DNA of 64,000 nt from Cannabis sativa (taxonomy: Eukaryota; Streptophyta; Magnoliopsida; Rosales; Cannabaceae): the NCBI RefSeq assembly GCF_029168945.1, contig NC_083604.1, forward strand, positions 47,177,686-47,241,685, read 5' to 3'. Below are positions 11,564 to 23,617 of this stretch, piece by piece; the stretch's first letter is position 1; the number at the start of each line of letters is the position of its first letter. The translations under genes were made by a program, and so were the position numbers. The notes under the pieces are model-generated. The model was not told the DNA's origin. It did not search any database and was given only the letters and a program-made list of their open reading frames with translations.

Positions 11564-12297
11564 CCTCCAAGAATATAATTAGAGGTTCTTCTATTTTGGC
11601 TTTTTTTAATAGTTCTGGAGCAAACACCAATTGCTCATTTTTTATTTCATTGACATATCTATTATGGGCATTACTACTCTCTCCAGCGAGATGAGGCCCT
11701 CCCGAGATGACCAATATATCCTCGCCCTCAATAAGGGGAGGTTGCAATCTTTGGTTATCTGGATTGTTGGGCTGATTAGGTCAGTTTTGCTCGTTCCCCT
11801 AATGCTTCACATATTTTTCAAAATATCCACGAGAGATTAGGCACTCTATCTCGTCCTTTAGCTGCCAAAACTCTTCAGTTGTATGCCCTATATCTTTATT
11901 AAATTGATAAATTCTTGTTGGATCTTTTTTGTGTCTCGCATGTATCATTGGCTCAGGTTTGCAAAATGCAACCCTATGCTCATCATCAAGAAAGATGTTT
12001 TCACGAGTTTCATTCAACTCGATGTACATGGAGTAAATTGGCACATATTTCTCGTGATTTTTTTGTTTTTTCTTATTTTTAAATTACTCTCTTGAGTCAT
12101 CTTTTCTTTTAGTATTTGAACTGCCTGAATTATCAGTCTTCGTCGACACGGTACTTGTTGTGGCAGTACTAGTGTTGGGTTTGTTTCCCAAGCCAGTCTT
12201 GAGCAACTTTATCTCATTTCTTGCTTCCTCTTTACAAACAAACACTTGCACTCTTTCGTTGAATTCATTAATATTTCTCACTAGACAACCCTATAAG
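11564..12297 (-). pseudogene. Tat-A gag C-terminus and gag-protease junction
   Basis: The frame ending at 11564 holds ISGGPHLAGESSNAHNRYVN, equivalent to ILGGPHIAGDSGKARERYA in Tat-B (36816-36900), which marks the gag-protease junction. 11799-12044 holds the gag zinc-knuckle region (IYQFNKDIGHTTEEFWQLKDEIE), in which the metal-binding cysteines expected from relatives are missing (Y/F/W in their place). 12084-12281 reads [19 protein letters not shown], the end of the capsid domain. In-frame stops separate these blocks. The left boundary of the Athila insertion cuts the sequence at 12297. Confidence 0.75.
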
Positions 12298-13168
12298 TAT
12301 TATGAAAATTATGAACAGTACGCAAGTGTAAGTAATCAAGTAGTAAACTCACACAGGTGAGGTCGAACCACAGGGAATTCGATTGAATACCACTAGACTA
12401 ACTTTATAATTCTATTTGGCAAACCAATAGTTTTTATGATTAAAAACAGAATAATAATTCAATAAAATTAAGTAGACAGATAAAGAATAATCAAGATGAC
12501 AAGATAGGGAAGAGAATCCTGTTGATTTGTTTACCCAATTGTTAATGCCTAATTGATATCCTTTTTCCTGATGTGAATGATAGATTATAAAATTTAGCCT
12601 AACTCTTTTCAGATTTTTTAGGTTCTAAATCACATGCTCTCTAATTAATCTCTTAATTAGAATCACATGTAATCAGTCTTAAGCAATAATCTAAGTGTCA
12701 CAGAGATCACGGAAATACTTTCATTTCACATAAAACCTAGATTATCCAATTTTAGCATTCTCAATTCTCACTTTTCAGATTTCGAATTAAGATCATAGAA
12801 CATGTAGAAGGTGATCAAGCTTACACATGGAATTAAACATAAATATAGATAATTTCACAAATCAAGATTAAAGGAATGGCAATTGACATTAATTAGGCAA
12901 AACTTTAAACAACATTCATCATCTTCCCCCAATTGGGAATTTAGTTCATGAAAATAAAATTAACATCCATGGTTAAATCTAAAACAAAAATAGACTTAAA
13001 GAAATTTAAAGAGTTGAAGAAAGAAACTAGATGGTGATTTCGCTCCGGATCATCAAGATAGCTTCATCTCCTCCTTCATTGACATTTCGGGGCCGATTTA
13101 TGATCTTTTCATCATCTGAGTCGAGTCCTTTATATAGGAATTAGGTTGTGCCTCTAATTGGAAAAATA
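12298..13168 (-). repeat. 3' LTR of the Athila element, shortened
   Basis: Aligns with 23630-24338 and then 39685-39845 of the 5' LTR, with roughly one difference per 20-30 bases by eye. The match stops at 13168, so about 360 bp of U3 present in the 5' LTR (39846-40204) is absent here. Confidence 0.85.
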
Positions 13169-14153
13169 TCGATAGCCAATATGTTTGCTTGCCTTCCTCC
13201 ACTAATGTTGAAAACATCCTTTTCATAATCAATAGGTCTTGCAGGGTAAAATTTTCGGGCTTAAGTATTTGGTAACTGAAAAGTGTTCTTGGCGAAAGAT
13301 ATCATAAGCACCTTTATAACCCCCAAGCTTCCCATAAGTTACAATTTCCCGAAGTGTTCCCACAACTAACCATGATTGAATTTTTTTTTCTTTTCATTCA
13401 CCCGACATCACTGAAATTTTCTTCTATACTTCTTTTTTTCATTTCATTCACATTTATTTTTCCTTTTTTTTTAAAGTGATGCTGAGTTTACAATTTTTCT
13501 TTCACCTTTCTCAATCACACAAGATTTCTTTCTTCTATCCTTTTAACACACTATGTATTTCACCCCCCCCCCCAAACTTATTGTAAAGCTTATGATATCA
13601 TTGAAAATGTAATGAAGACAAAAACAACAGTGTGGATACATCTTTTGGTTCAATGGGTGAAGAAACAAAACAGGTTTAGGCTCAACAGGGTTCACTAAGG
13701 ATATTCATTTTATGGTAGGCTTGAAAGGCTCAAACTATCCAAACAACTGCCTAAATCATGTTCCTATTGAATGCCGTCAAGGATTTTTCCTTGAGAGAAT
13801 AAGGCATGCAAGTTCTAAGGTATCCAGCCAGTCTTACCACAAACCACAGTAAAACAATTATAACATATTTCACAGATATCAAATTGCATCCATACACAGG
13901 TTTCACAAGCATCCAAACTAATCCAAAGAGTTAACAGAATTAAGCACACAGTTTTTTTACAACTTCAGGACACTTTACAATCAACAGCAGCATACAATAA
14001 TCCTTAGCTTATTGCCAACTCTTAAAAAAAACTAAAACAGGAAATTAAAACAGAAAAATTAAAAAATTTATGTCCCTCCCCCCAAACTAAAGATCACATT
14101 GTCCCCAATGTGTAAATAAAATGCAAAAGAAAGAGACTAACCTGAGACCCTTA
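13169..14153 (-). other. 3' non-coding region of the Athila element
   Basis: No gene is seen. The region contains two purine tracts on the minus strand of the form AGTTTGGGGGG (C11 at 13563-13573 and CCTCCCCCC at 14074-14082), resembling polypurine tracts, and a small perfect hairpin CACATTG-TCCC-CAATGTG at 14095-14112. The segment 13169-13390 does not match the 5' LTR and its origin is unclear. Confidence 0.5.
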
Positions 14154-14178
14154 TCAGAGAGGGTTTGGTGGCGGCGGG

Positions 14179-16043
14179 TAGGGGTGAGCATTTAGCCCGA
14201 TGGGCCAACCAAACCGGCCAACCCAACCCGAAAAATGGGTCGAGCATGCTCTCTTTTAGTGGGCCGAATATGTGTTGGGTTGAAAAGCTTACAACCCGTT
14301 ACTATTGGGTTGATAATGGGCTGGCAATTTTCTAAACCATTGAACCCAACCCGGGCTGGCCCAGCCCAATGTGATATAAAAAAAATTAATAATTATTTTA
14401 TTTTTTCAAGTTTTTAACATTCAGACAAAAACCATTTACCCTAATACCATTTACTCATTTAGAATTTTAGTCCGCCTCTTCTTCTCCTTTGTCCCAACCC
14501 TAGCCGCACCTATTTTGAAACCCTAACAGACAGCAGCAAGCAAATCGCCCACCCAGCCCAGTCGTCCCAGGTCTCCGCCCCAAGTCCCAACCGTGCGTGC
14601 GTGTTCTTTCCTCTGGGCCTCTGGCTAGTGGTGGCTCCGACCGATTACTCCATTGTTTGTTGTAGCACAGATCGTCGGCCCTTGCTGTTCATGTAAGTTT
14701 CTACATTTTTTTCTTTTTTCTTTTATGGAAGTAAAAACTTAGAGGAAATAATATCAATATTTGACTTTTTTTTCTCCTTTTTATTTTGGCTTGGTGGAAA
14801 AAACTCAGTTCGTCTTCACTCTTCAGATTCTTTGCTCAGTTCTTCGTCACCACCGCCCTCAAGTGTTAAAGCTCACTGCTCAGGTGAAGGTCTACATCTC
14901 AACATCTCATTTTTTTTCTGGTACAATCTGATTTGTTGTTTGTGATAAAAAAAATATTTACTAAAAGAAAGCTTTTCTTAAAACTAGATATGTTGCTTTA
15001 AATAATGAGGATAGCTACTGTGGAATATTAGATTTTAAACTCTGTTAAACATAATTGGAGTTTTTATAGGATGCATTGAAATTAAATGGGGTTTTAGGAG
15101 GCTGCAAAACCATAAAGAAAAAAAGTGGTCTTAAGTGGACAATGAAGAACTAATTAATTCAGTTTCTCACATATTCTATCTAACTTGTTAATTTAAATTG
15201 TGGGCTAGAGACACTGTTGAAATTGTGGTAAAAAGATAAATCATTAGAAGATATACAAGCTACCATTATATGCATTCTTTTTAGAAATAAACAGTAGCTT
15301 TCTAGGCTTCTAAAGTTGGATTTTTTTTGTTCGTTAGTTTTTCCAAATAAAATTTTGCATAAATTAAGTATTTATTTTCCATGTTTATCTTAGAAATAAT
15401 TTTATTTTTTATGTACGAAACGGTGGAGGCATTAGTTTGCACTCAAAATTGGATGAAAGGAAATCATGAGGGGATTCAAATGAAGGAGTATTTGGATGAA
15501 ATTCAAGCTTATGATTTTCTTGAACAAGGTAATTTTCTTGACAAAAAGTGAATATGGTCTTTGTTTTATTATGTTTGTATATTTATAATAATTTGATTGA
15601 CTTTATTTTCTATTATTGTAGAAAATAAAGTTGACCTCAAGGCTACATCACCAAAACCAAAGAGTATTATTGAAATTATTGATTGAGGCCTACATGAGAA
15701 CTTATTTTATTTTTTTTCATGTTTGTTATGGATGATTTTAATGTTTTAAGACTTTGGATGATTGTAATTTTAATGTTTTAAGACTTTGGATGTTGTAAGA
15801 CTTTGGATGATTGTAATTTCTTTAACTTTGGATGCTTATGTTTATGTTTGAACTTTTATGAAAATCTAATTTTTTTTTTATATGACATAAGGGTTGTAAC
15901 CAACCCAACCCATAAAAGGAAAAAATGGGTCGGGTTAGAAAAAATTCAGGATGTCATTGGGTTGAAAATTTCTAGGCCGATGTTATTGGGTTGGGTCATT
16001 AAAATAGCCTCAACCCGGCCAACCCAACCCATGCTCAGCCCTA
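14179..16043 (+). mobile_element. Non-autonomous hAT transposon, internal deletion derivative
   Basis: The terminal inverted repeats are TAGGGGTGAGCA at the left and TAGGGCTGAGCA (inverted) at the right, followed by complementary runs built from GGGTTGGGTTGGCC. It is flanked by 8 bp copies GCGGCGGG (14171-14178) and GCGGCGGC (16044-16051), one mismatch, as expected for hAT. The 5' part looks like a transcribed leader (CCTAGCCGCACC, then intron-like sequence). The 3' part keeps the last two exons of a hAT transposase (15414-15528 and 15622-15686). The catalytic core is gone, so it must depend on another hAT element. Confidence 0.85.
15414..15686 (+). pseudogene. C-terminal exons of a hAT transposase
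   Basis: Exon 15414-15528 encodes YETVEALVCTQNWMKGNHEG and the following acidic tail; TVEALVCTQNW is the conserved end of the hAT dimerisation domain in plant BED-type transposases. A donor GTAATT at 15529 and an acceptor TTGTAG at 15616-15621 bound a 93 bp intron. The second exon (15622-15686) encodes ENKVDLKATSPKP and ends IIEIID then TGA. Everything upstream of TVEAL (zinc finger, DDE core) is missing. The exact splice sites are inferred from frame continuity. Confidence 0.7.
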
Positions 16044-17210
16044 GCGGCGGCTGGTCATATGGGTGAAAACGAGGAGGTGGTGCCAAATAGTTAGGGTCCT
16101 CAATCCCAATGTTCATTCTGGTGATCAGAGAGTTGAGTTGATTAACTTTCCCCTCATCGTAGATACTCATTTGCACCTTGTAGTTTTGCATGTGGTTGTT
16201 CTGCTGAATTATATAACTCAGTTGTGCATGAGTATATTGCATTGCTGGATCAATGGGCCCAAGAAGTTATGGTGGCTCTTCCTTCTCTTCTTCAACACTT
16301 GGCTCCCTTTGTCGCCTTTGCCCTTGCTGTTGCGTTTCAGGGGTGGCTGCCCATAAGGATGAGGCTCCTTGAGCCTGTTAACCATGCTGACATCCATTTT
16401 TCTTTGCAGTACCACTTTGTTGTCATATTTCAATTCAGGCACATCATAGGTCCCGCAAAGATCAGTAATCACTCCAGCCAACCCAAGGCCACCGCCTGTG
16501 GCTCCGTGAATAATTTGCTCAATGCTACCCCGAATAACTTGACCAACATTAATATTGTACCCCTTCATAATGGCGTACACATATTTTAGTCTATCCATCT
16601 GAACATCAGAAAAATGCTTGCTTGGTACAAACCGAGCACTCATAAAGTACAACCAGGTTTTAGCCACAAGGTTAATTTCACACCGGTACAGTAAATTAGG
16701 TGACCCATCCTGTCCATCATTATCATGGAACCATAACCCCGGGAATCCCACAGTCTTGGCAACATCCACCATATTAAATTGCTCTTCTTCCTCAATAATC
16801 CGCAGGCGTTGATCTTCTCTGAAGTAGTCAGGTAAGGAGTACATGGCATTGATGGCATCAGATGTGGCGGAAACTTTCTTGCCATGCACCTTGACCTCTC
16901 CGTTTCTTCGTTTGGGCCAATTCGCCAGAAATTCACAAGCCATAGTAACATTGGCTCGGTCTTTAGCGTTAACAAAGGTACCCCATTTCATTCTCTCAAT
17001 TTGACCTCGAATTGTTTCAAATCGAGGTTTACATGTCAATGGAGCATTAGGGAACTCAATACTCCGGTCTTCAATATAGGGCTTACTCTTTAGTCAAAGG
17101 AAGCATTGTTGGGCCGCCTCGCTTACAAACTGGGTTCTATCAAAAGCTGAAGGTGGTGGGTTGGATGATGAACACCCCTCTTCATTACCCCTTGTTCTTT
17201 TGGGACCCAT

Positions 17211-18045
17211 AATCAACACAAACTAAAATTCTTCACCAACAAAAATTTTTAGAGAAAATTGGGCAGCACCTCCCCTTATATTTCTTAATTTTCCGAAATT
17301 CAAATATCACCAAAATAACACAAATAAAACCAATGGCAATCCACAATCCACAATACTCCAATCAATCACACAAAATTCCCAAATACTCAATTAATTCCAA
17401 GAAATCCCTAAATTCTCTAATCAATCTCTTAAAATAAGAAAAGGGATGATACTTACTAATTGAAGAAGCCACTAATTCACCTCCATTCTTGAATATCCTT
17501 TAAAAGCTTGAGGTTGAAGATTGATGAATAGTGTTTTCAAATTTGGGTGAGAATTGGTAATTTTAGGTGCCATTTTTGAAGAAAAAGGATGGGTGATTAG
17601 AGAAATTGAGTTTTTGGATGCTTTTAATGGAAGATTTTGTGGTTGGGTGTTTGAATTTTGTGAATGGGTGTTGAGGGTTGGTGTTTTCGGCTGGGAAGAA
17701 GGATGGGACGGCTGAGAAGAAGTGATTTTAGTTAAAGTTAATGTGTTTAAAATTAGGGATTGATAGGCATTTTCGTAAGCTGGTCGCGACTACCATAAGG
17801 GCTGGTCGCGATTAGATTCGAAAAGAAATTTCCTACCTTTCTGTAAAACCTGTGGTCGCGACCATGAAAAAGGGTCGGGACAATGGATAGGGCTGGTCGC
17901 GACCACTGTAGTCCAAACTTTCCAATGTTTCTGTAAAACCCCCAGGTTACGACCACTGAGTTTCGAGGGCCAAATTTTTTTTTTTCTATTTTTCACGTTT
18001 TTCACGATTCAACCAAAAATATAACGTCTAAAACTTTGCAAGAAG
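17211..18045 (-). other. Athila spacer between integrase and 3' ORF, with GGTCGCGACC repeats
   Basis: AT-rich non-coding sequence (17211-17750), then 17760-17960 with five copies or near-copies of the palindromic core TGGTCGCGACCA at 17781, 17803, 17853, 17894 and 17945. Similar copies occur in the U3 part of the 5' LTR (39869-40005). In Athila elements this position would hold the promoter or splice acceptor for the 3' ORF; that role is inferred. Confidence 0.6.
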
Positions 18046-19287
18046 TTAAAATGCTAAAAACAAATAAATCATAAACTGAAATAAAAAATAAGAGTCTAAA
18101 AAATAAAGATAAACACTTGGGTTGCCTCCCAAGAGTGCTGTCTTTATCGCCATATAGTCGGACGCTAAGTTATTCGTCAAAGAGGTGCTAATATAACAGC
18201 GAACTTGGCTTGGTCCATTTGACCCCCCCAAGTAGAGCTTCAATTGTTGTCCATTAACTTTAAAGGTTTCTGAACTTTCACCTTTCAATTCTACAACTCC
18301 ATAGGGAAACGCCTTGACCACCGTGAACGGTCCAGACCATCTTGACTTCAACTTACCAGGAAACAATTTCAACCTTGAATTAAAAAGTAAAACTTGCTAC
18401 CCGAGTTGAAACTCCTTCCTGAATAAGCTTTGGTCATGCCATTTCTCTGTTCTCTCCTTGTAGATCTTTGCGTTTTCATAGGCCTCATTTCTAAATTCTT
18501 CCAGCTCATTCAATTGCAGCAGTCTTTTCTCTCCTGCAGCCGCTAAGTCCATGTTGAGGGTCTTCATAGTCCAATAGGCCTTATGCTCTAATTCCACCGG
18601 CAGATGACAGGCTTTTCTGTACACCAACCTATACGGTGACATCCTGATAGGTGTTTTAAATGCTGTTCTATAAGCCCACAGTGCATCATCTAGCTTTCGT
18701 GACCAGTCCTTCCTTGATCTCTACACTGTTTTCTCCAATATCATCTTAATTTCCTGGTTGGAAATTTCAGCTTGGCCATTGCTCTATGGATGGTAGGGTA
18801 GAGTAGTTCTATGGCAAACGCCATATCTGGATAGGAGAGCTTCAAACTGTTTATTGCAAAAATGACTCCCTTCATCGCTAATGATTGCTCAGGGAGTTCT
18901 AAACTGAGTGAATATGTACTTTTGAAGGAAAGACAAAACTATTTTACCATCATTGGCTGGAGTTGCAGCAGCTTCAACCCATTTCAATACATAATCCACA
19001 ACTAATAAAATGTACAAATTGCTGAAAGAAGAAGGAAAGGGACCCATGAAATCTATCCCCAAAACATCAAACAAATCCACCTCCAAGATACCTGTCAAAG
19101 GCATTTCGTTTCTTTTAGAAATGTTTCCCGTTCTCTCACAACGATCACATGCCTTCACAAAGTCATTAGCACCTTTAAAAAGAGTAGGCCAAAAGAATCC
19201 ACTTTGAAGAACCTTCGTATCATTTCTTGTGCCACTAAAATGCCCCCCACATTGTAAAGCATGGCAGTGGTTCAAGATAGAATACAT
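18046..19287 (-). pseudogene. Athila integrase
   Basis: 18889-19287 holds the zinc-binding N-terminus (HCHALQCGGHFSGTRN, CDRCERTGN) and the first catalytic region (GIDFMGPFPSS, VDYVLKWVEAAA). 18397-18642 holds the C-terminal segment [20 protein letters not shown], and 18046-18372 ends with [23 protein letters not shown], the SH3-like GPF/Y module of chromovirus-related integrases. Stops and a gap (18643-18888, where the second D and the E are expected in a disrupted frame) make it non-functional. It inserts element cDNA when intact. Confidence 0.85.
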
Positions 19288-21068
19288 CCCTTCTTCAGGC
19301 GCACATCTTCTTATTATCTGATCAGCGCAGTTCTTGTAGAGAATTGGCTCTTCCTAATAGTAATGCTTTACCTCTAAAAAGAACTTTTAGAGTTGTTGAT
19401 GACACATCTCTGGAGGAGTAACATTGGCAACCAAGAAGTTGACATAATTAGAAAACCAAGTTACCATCAAGCTCTCCCTCAAACTAAAGAGTTGTTCATC
19501 GAGAAACTCTTCATTTATCTACACCTCTTTCGCATTCTGGCTTTTTACTATTTTGAGTCTTGAAAGATGATCAGCACCTAGATTCTCAGTCCCCCTCTTG
19601 TCCTTTATCTCAATGTCCAATTCTTGAAGCAGTAGCACCCACCGAATCAACCTTGGTTTGGCATCCTTCTTGGTCATAAGGTACTTTATTGTTGAGTGGT
19701 CTGTATAAACTATCACCTTATTCCCAATCAGATAAGGTCGAAACTTATCACATGCAAACACAATTGCAAACATCTCTTTCTCTGTTGTGGCATAGTTCAG
19801 CTGAGCATCATTCAGGGTTCTACTAGCATAGTAGAGGTATGAAACACCCTATCAACCTGTTGTCCCAAGACTGCTCTGATTGCGTAGTCACTTCCATCAC
19901 ACATCAACTCGAATGGCAACTCCCAATTTGGTGAAGTGAGTATAGGTGCTGATATAAATTTCTCCTTAAGAACTAGGAAAGCTTTCAAACATTCTTCCCC
20001 AAACTCAAAAGGAACCCCGTTAACAAGCAGATTTGACAGCAGTTTTGAGATCTTAGAGAAGTCCTTAATAAATCTCTAGTAGAATCCAGCGTGGCCCAGA
20101 AAACTCCGTACTCCTTTTACAAAAATAGGAGGGGGTAAATTCTCTATTGTTGACACCTTGGCTTTATCCACCTCGATGCCTACCTTTGAGATATTATGCC
20201 CCAGAACTATCCCCTCTGTTACCATGAAGTGGCACTTTTCCCAGTTAAGTACCAAGCTTGACTCCTTGCATCTAATTAGCACTTTCTCCAAATTCTCCAA
20301 ACAATGATCGAATGAAGAATCAAAAACCGAGAAATCATCAATAAAGATCTTTATACATGTTTCAATCAAGTCCGAAAAGATTGCCATCATACATCTCTGA
20401 AATGTTGCTGGAGCATTACATAGTCCAAAGGGCATTCTCCTGAAAGCAAAAGTGCCATATGGACATGTAAATATCGTCTTCTCTTGATACTCAGGTGTTA
20501 TAGCTATTTGATGGTACCCAAAATAGCCATCTAAGAAATAGTAATACTCTTGCCCAGCCAACCGGTCTAACATCTTATCAATAAAGGGCAAGGGAAAGTG
20601 GTCCTTCCTGGTTGCCTTGTTGAGCTTCCTGTAGTCAATGCAAATCCTCCAACCAGTAGCCGTTCTTCTAGGGATTAATTCGTTCTTCTCATTCTTTATG
20701 ATTGTCATCCCCCCTTTCTTTGGTACTACTTCTACTGGGCTAACCCACTTGCTCTCTGAAATTTGGTAAGCCACTCCAGCATCTAACCACTTGACCACCT
20801 CTTTTCTGACAACTTCTTTCATTGGTAGATTAAGTCTTCGTTGTGCATCAATAGTCAGTTTAGCACCCTCCTCCATTAAAATTCGATGCATAACTATTGA
20901 GGGACTGATTCCCTTAATGTCAGCCAATGTCCACCCAATGGCTTTATTGTGCACCAGGAGTACTCTAAGCAACTTGTCAATCTCCACATCAGAAAGTGAA
21001 GCTGACACTATCACTGGAAGCTTCTTGTCTTCTCCCAAAAACTCATACTGTAGATGATTAGGAAGCAC
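19288..21068 (-). pseudogene. Athila reverse transcriptase and RNase H
   Basis: 20076-21068 is a 330-codon RT block with KWVSPVEVVPKKGG, WRICIDYRKLNKATRKDHF, RRMPFGLCNAPATFQRCM and the active-site box FIDDFSV typical of Athila. It ends at TAG where relatives read FYRRFIKDFS, so this is a nonsense change; the frame goes on as RFIKDFSKIS. 19519-19773 is the RNase H segment ([35 protein letters not shown]). The region 19288-19518 holds the RNase H-integrase linker. Otherwise the RT is well preserved compared with gag. Confidence 0.88.
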
Positions 21069-21077
21069 CTTCAGTTC

Positions 21078-21890
21078 TTACTCTGGTGGTTTCTCTGTAG
21101 ATGGCACAAGCTTCTTTGGCACAACCCCCAACTCTTCATAATACTTCCTATTCAATGGCCCATAGGAGTCAAGCCATTTAGCATAGCCCATTGCCTCCAT
21201 TCCTTCTTGCTCAGTCAACTCATCCTCGGCTAAGCTCAATTCTAAAGGATCTTCTATCACCTTTTTCTTTTCCACAATAGTATCGATCAGATCAACAAAG
21301 AAACAGTTATCACTTGCCTTTGGAAAAGTCATCGCCTTTAGTAAATTGAAGACCACTTCTTCCCCTTGCACTCGCAGCTTCAATTCACCCTTCTGAACAT
21401 CAATCAATGCTTGGCCAGTTGCCAAGAATGGTCTCCCAAGAATAATTGGGACATTGTTATCTTCTTCCATGTCCAGAACAATATAATCAGCTGGGAAGAT
21501 GAACTTATCAACTTTTACTAACACGTCCTCAATGACTCCCCATGGATGAGCTAGTGATCGATCAGCCAATCGCAAGGTTACTGTAGTTGGCCTTGCCTCA
21601 ACCAACTGCAATCTTCTAAAAACCGACAGAGGCATTAAGTTAATGGTGGCTCCCAAGTCACACAATGCATGTATCCCTTCTATTCTCCCAATGGTGCAAG
21701 GAATGATGAAACTCCCAAGATCTCTGAGTTTGGGAGGGAGTTTCTTCTGCAATATGGCACTACAACCCTCGATCAATGCCACTGTTTCATAGTCTTCCAT
21801 TTTTCTCTTCTTTGACAAGATCTCCTTCATAAACTTCACATAACTAGGCATTTGTTCCAAGGCTTCACCAGAAGGAATGTTGATGTGCAA
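21078..21890 (-). pseudogene. Athila aspartic protease
   Basis: A 270-codon frame containing CTIGRIEGIHALCDLGATIN, where the usual D-S/T-G active site reads D-L-G, and the flap-side motif VPIILGRPFLATGQALIDV. The D-L-G spelling is common in Athila copies and need not be a lesion. It is followed, 10 bases on, by the RT frame and preceded by the gag C-terminus; in an intact element all would be one polyprotein. Confidence 0.8.
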
Positions 21891-22001
21891 CCTTTTAAAG
21901 TCCTCTAGAAATTTTGAAAACTACTTGTCTAGATTAATCTTTCAGAGACTGTCCAGGTACGGGATCTTCACATGGTGATCTATATTGATTGGTGGAGATG
22001 C

Positions 22002-23460
22002 TTATTTTGGTGCGAGACTTTCAGTAGTCTTCTTTTCTGTTGATGTCGGTGCCAGTTGATCCTGAATCTCTTCTTCCACTGGCTGTCCCCCATCAGACCC
22101 TTCATACTTCTTCCTGCTTCTCAAGGTGATTGCCTTGCAATTTTCTTTTGGATTCCCATCTGTTGTACTAGGAAAGTTTCCCTGAGGACGAGTTGCTATC
22201 TGAGTTGCCAACCGCCCCATTTGAGTCTCTAAGGCTTTAATGGATGATCTAGTCTCTGTCATAAACTGTTGCAATAAATCTGTCTGAAGACTAGAACTCC
22301 CACTAGAGCCTTGTTGCTGTGATTGTTGTTGGTTCTGCGTTTGGTTCTGATTTCTTTGCAGATAGAACCCACTAGTCATTCGACCACCTCCTTGATTGAA
22401 CCCAAAGTTGTTGTTTTGAGAGTAATTCCCAATGGCTTTTGCTTCATCCATTGGCAAACTATTCACATCTACCAGGCATTCCTCATAGGGGTGAGGGCCT
22501 CCACAAAGCTCACAAACAACTTGAGCCTGTTTTGCCTACACAGCTATCAGTATTGTCAGGGACTCTACCTAGGCTGTCACTTTTTTATGGCATCAACCTC
22601 ATGCATACCAGCCACCTTCTTTGTCTGACTTCTTTTAGTTGGCCATTGTTGATTATTCAGGGCCATCTCTTCTAGCAGTTCATAGGCCTCGTTTGCACTT
22701 TTCCTCATAAATGCCCCGCTAGCTGCGGCATCTATAAGTGTTCTAGTATTACCAATCAGCCTGTTGTAGAAGTTGTGGACCAACATCCACTTCTCAATAC
22801 CATGATGAGGACACTTCCTAGTGAGATCCTTGAACCTCTCCCAAGCCACATGGAGAGATTCATTATCCAGCTGACATAAATTATTAGTTTCTCCTTGAAG
22901 CTTAGGTGACTATGCTAGAAGAAAGAACTAATACAGAAACTTCGTTGCCAAATCAGTCAATGTTACTATAGAATTCGGTGGCAAGGAGATCAAACAACTC
23001 TTGGCTCGCTCTCTCAGCGAGAATGGAAAAATTCTCAAGCGAATGGCATCATCACTAACTCCATTGACCTTGAAAGTCTGACATAACTCCATGAACTTTA
23101 ACAAGTGCAGATTGGGGTCTTTAAATGGGAGTCCACCAAACTAGACTAAGGATTGCACCATTTGGAGTATGGCAGGCTTTATTTCAAAGTTGTTAGCATC
23201 TATAACGGGTGGCCTTATACAAGATTGGACCCCCGTAAGAGTTGGAAGAATGTAATCTCTCAAACTGAGGCCATTTGCCTGATCTTCAACGACACATCCA
23301 TTATTACCGTTGTTGCCTCCATTGTTATCGCCATTAGGATTCTCAGCATGATTTCTTCTGTTTCAGCAGTTGCTGAAACTCTTTCTTGCCTCTTGTTTCT
23401 TCTGTTTCTCTTACAAGTCTTCTCAATTTCAGAATCAACCGGCAAAATGACACCTTGTCC
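22002..23460 (-). pseudogene. Athila gag
   Basis: The capsid domain is readable as FGGLPFKDPNLHLLKFMELC, DDAIRLRIFPFSLRERAKSC and WERFKDLTRKCPHHGIEKWM (22577-23145), followed by a Q/N-rich C-terminal part with ETRSSIKALETQMGRLATQI, a short coiled coil (22002-22466). At least three in-frame stops interrupt it (for example before FGGLPF and within the FLYxFFLLA segment). It begins within about 150 bases of the primer-binding site. Confidence 0.8.
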
Positions 23461-23590
23461 TTGACGTCACATACACCTTCAATTACTGAAATAGACAAAG
23501 ACAATATTGAAAGAAACTGGTTAGCAATTAGCAAGAAAAATAAACCAAAGTAGAATTTTATGTAATCTTATGCAATATCAATCTTTAAAC

Positions 23591-23611
23591 AATTCCCCGG
23601 CAACGGCGCCA
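23591..23611 (-). promoter_or_regulatory. Primer-binding site of the Athila element
   Basis: Minus-strand TGGCGCCGTTGCCGGGGAAT, the classic Athila/Tat primer site, 6 bases inside the 5' LTR edge at 23618. Confidence 0.85.
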
Positions 23612-23617
23612 AAAACT

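Larger units (their letters stand above)
14154..17210 (-). pseudogene. Athila 3' ORF (plant transposon protein, env position), disrupted by a hAT element
   Basis: The start is ATG at 17210 (MGPKRTRG), and the stop after removing the hAT insertion is TGA at 14154-14156, giving about 397 codons. It lies downstream of integrase where Athila elements carry an extra ORF often called env-like; the sequence matches the widespread putative plant transposon protein family (GYNINVGQVI and GGLGLAGVITDLC). I see no signal peptide or membrane helix, so an envelope role is not supported. Breaks: TGA at codon 39 (17094-17096), a one-base frameshift near 16256-16270, and the 1865 bp hAT insertion. Around the hAT site the frame rejoins as PYDQPPPPNPL then stop. 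Confidence 0.75.

Noticed and set aside
16224..16589. 121-codon plus-strand ORF
   Set aside because: It is the opposite strand of the Athila 3' ORF and shows no domain of its own.
14154..17210. Envelope protein of a plant retrovirus
   Set aside because: The position fits the so-called env-like ORF of Athila, but I see no signal peptide, transmembrane segment or fusion motif; the sequence fits the plant transposon protein family instead.
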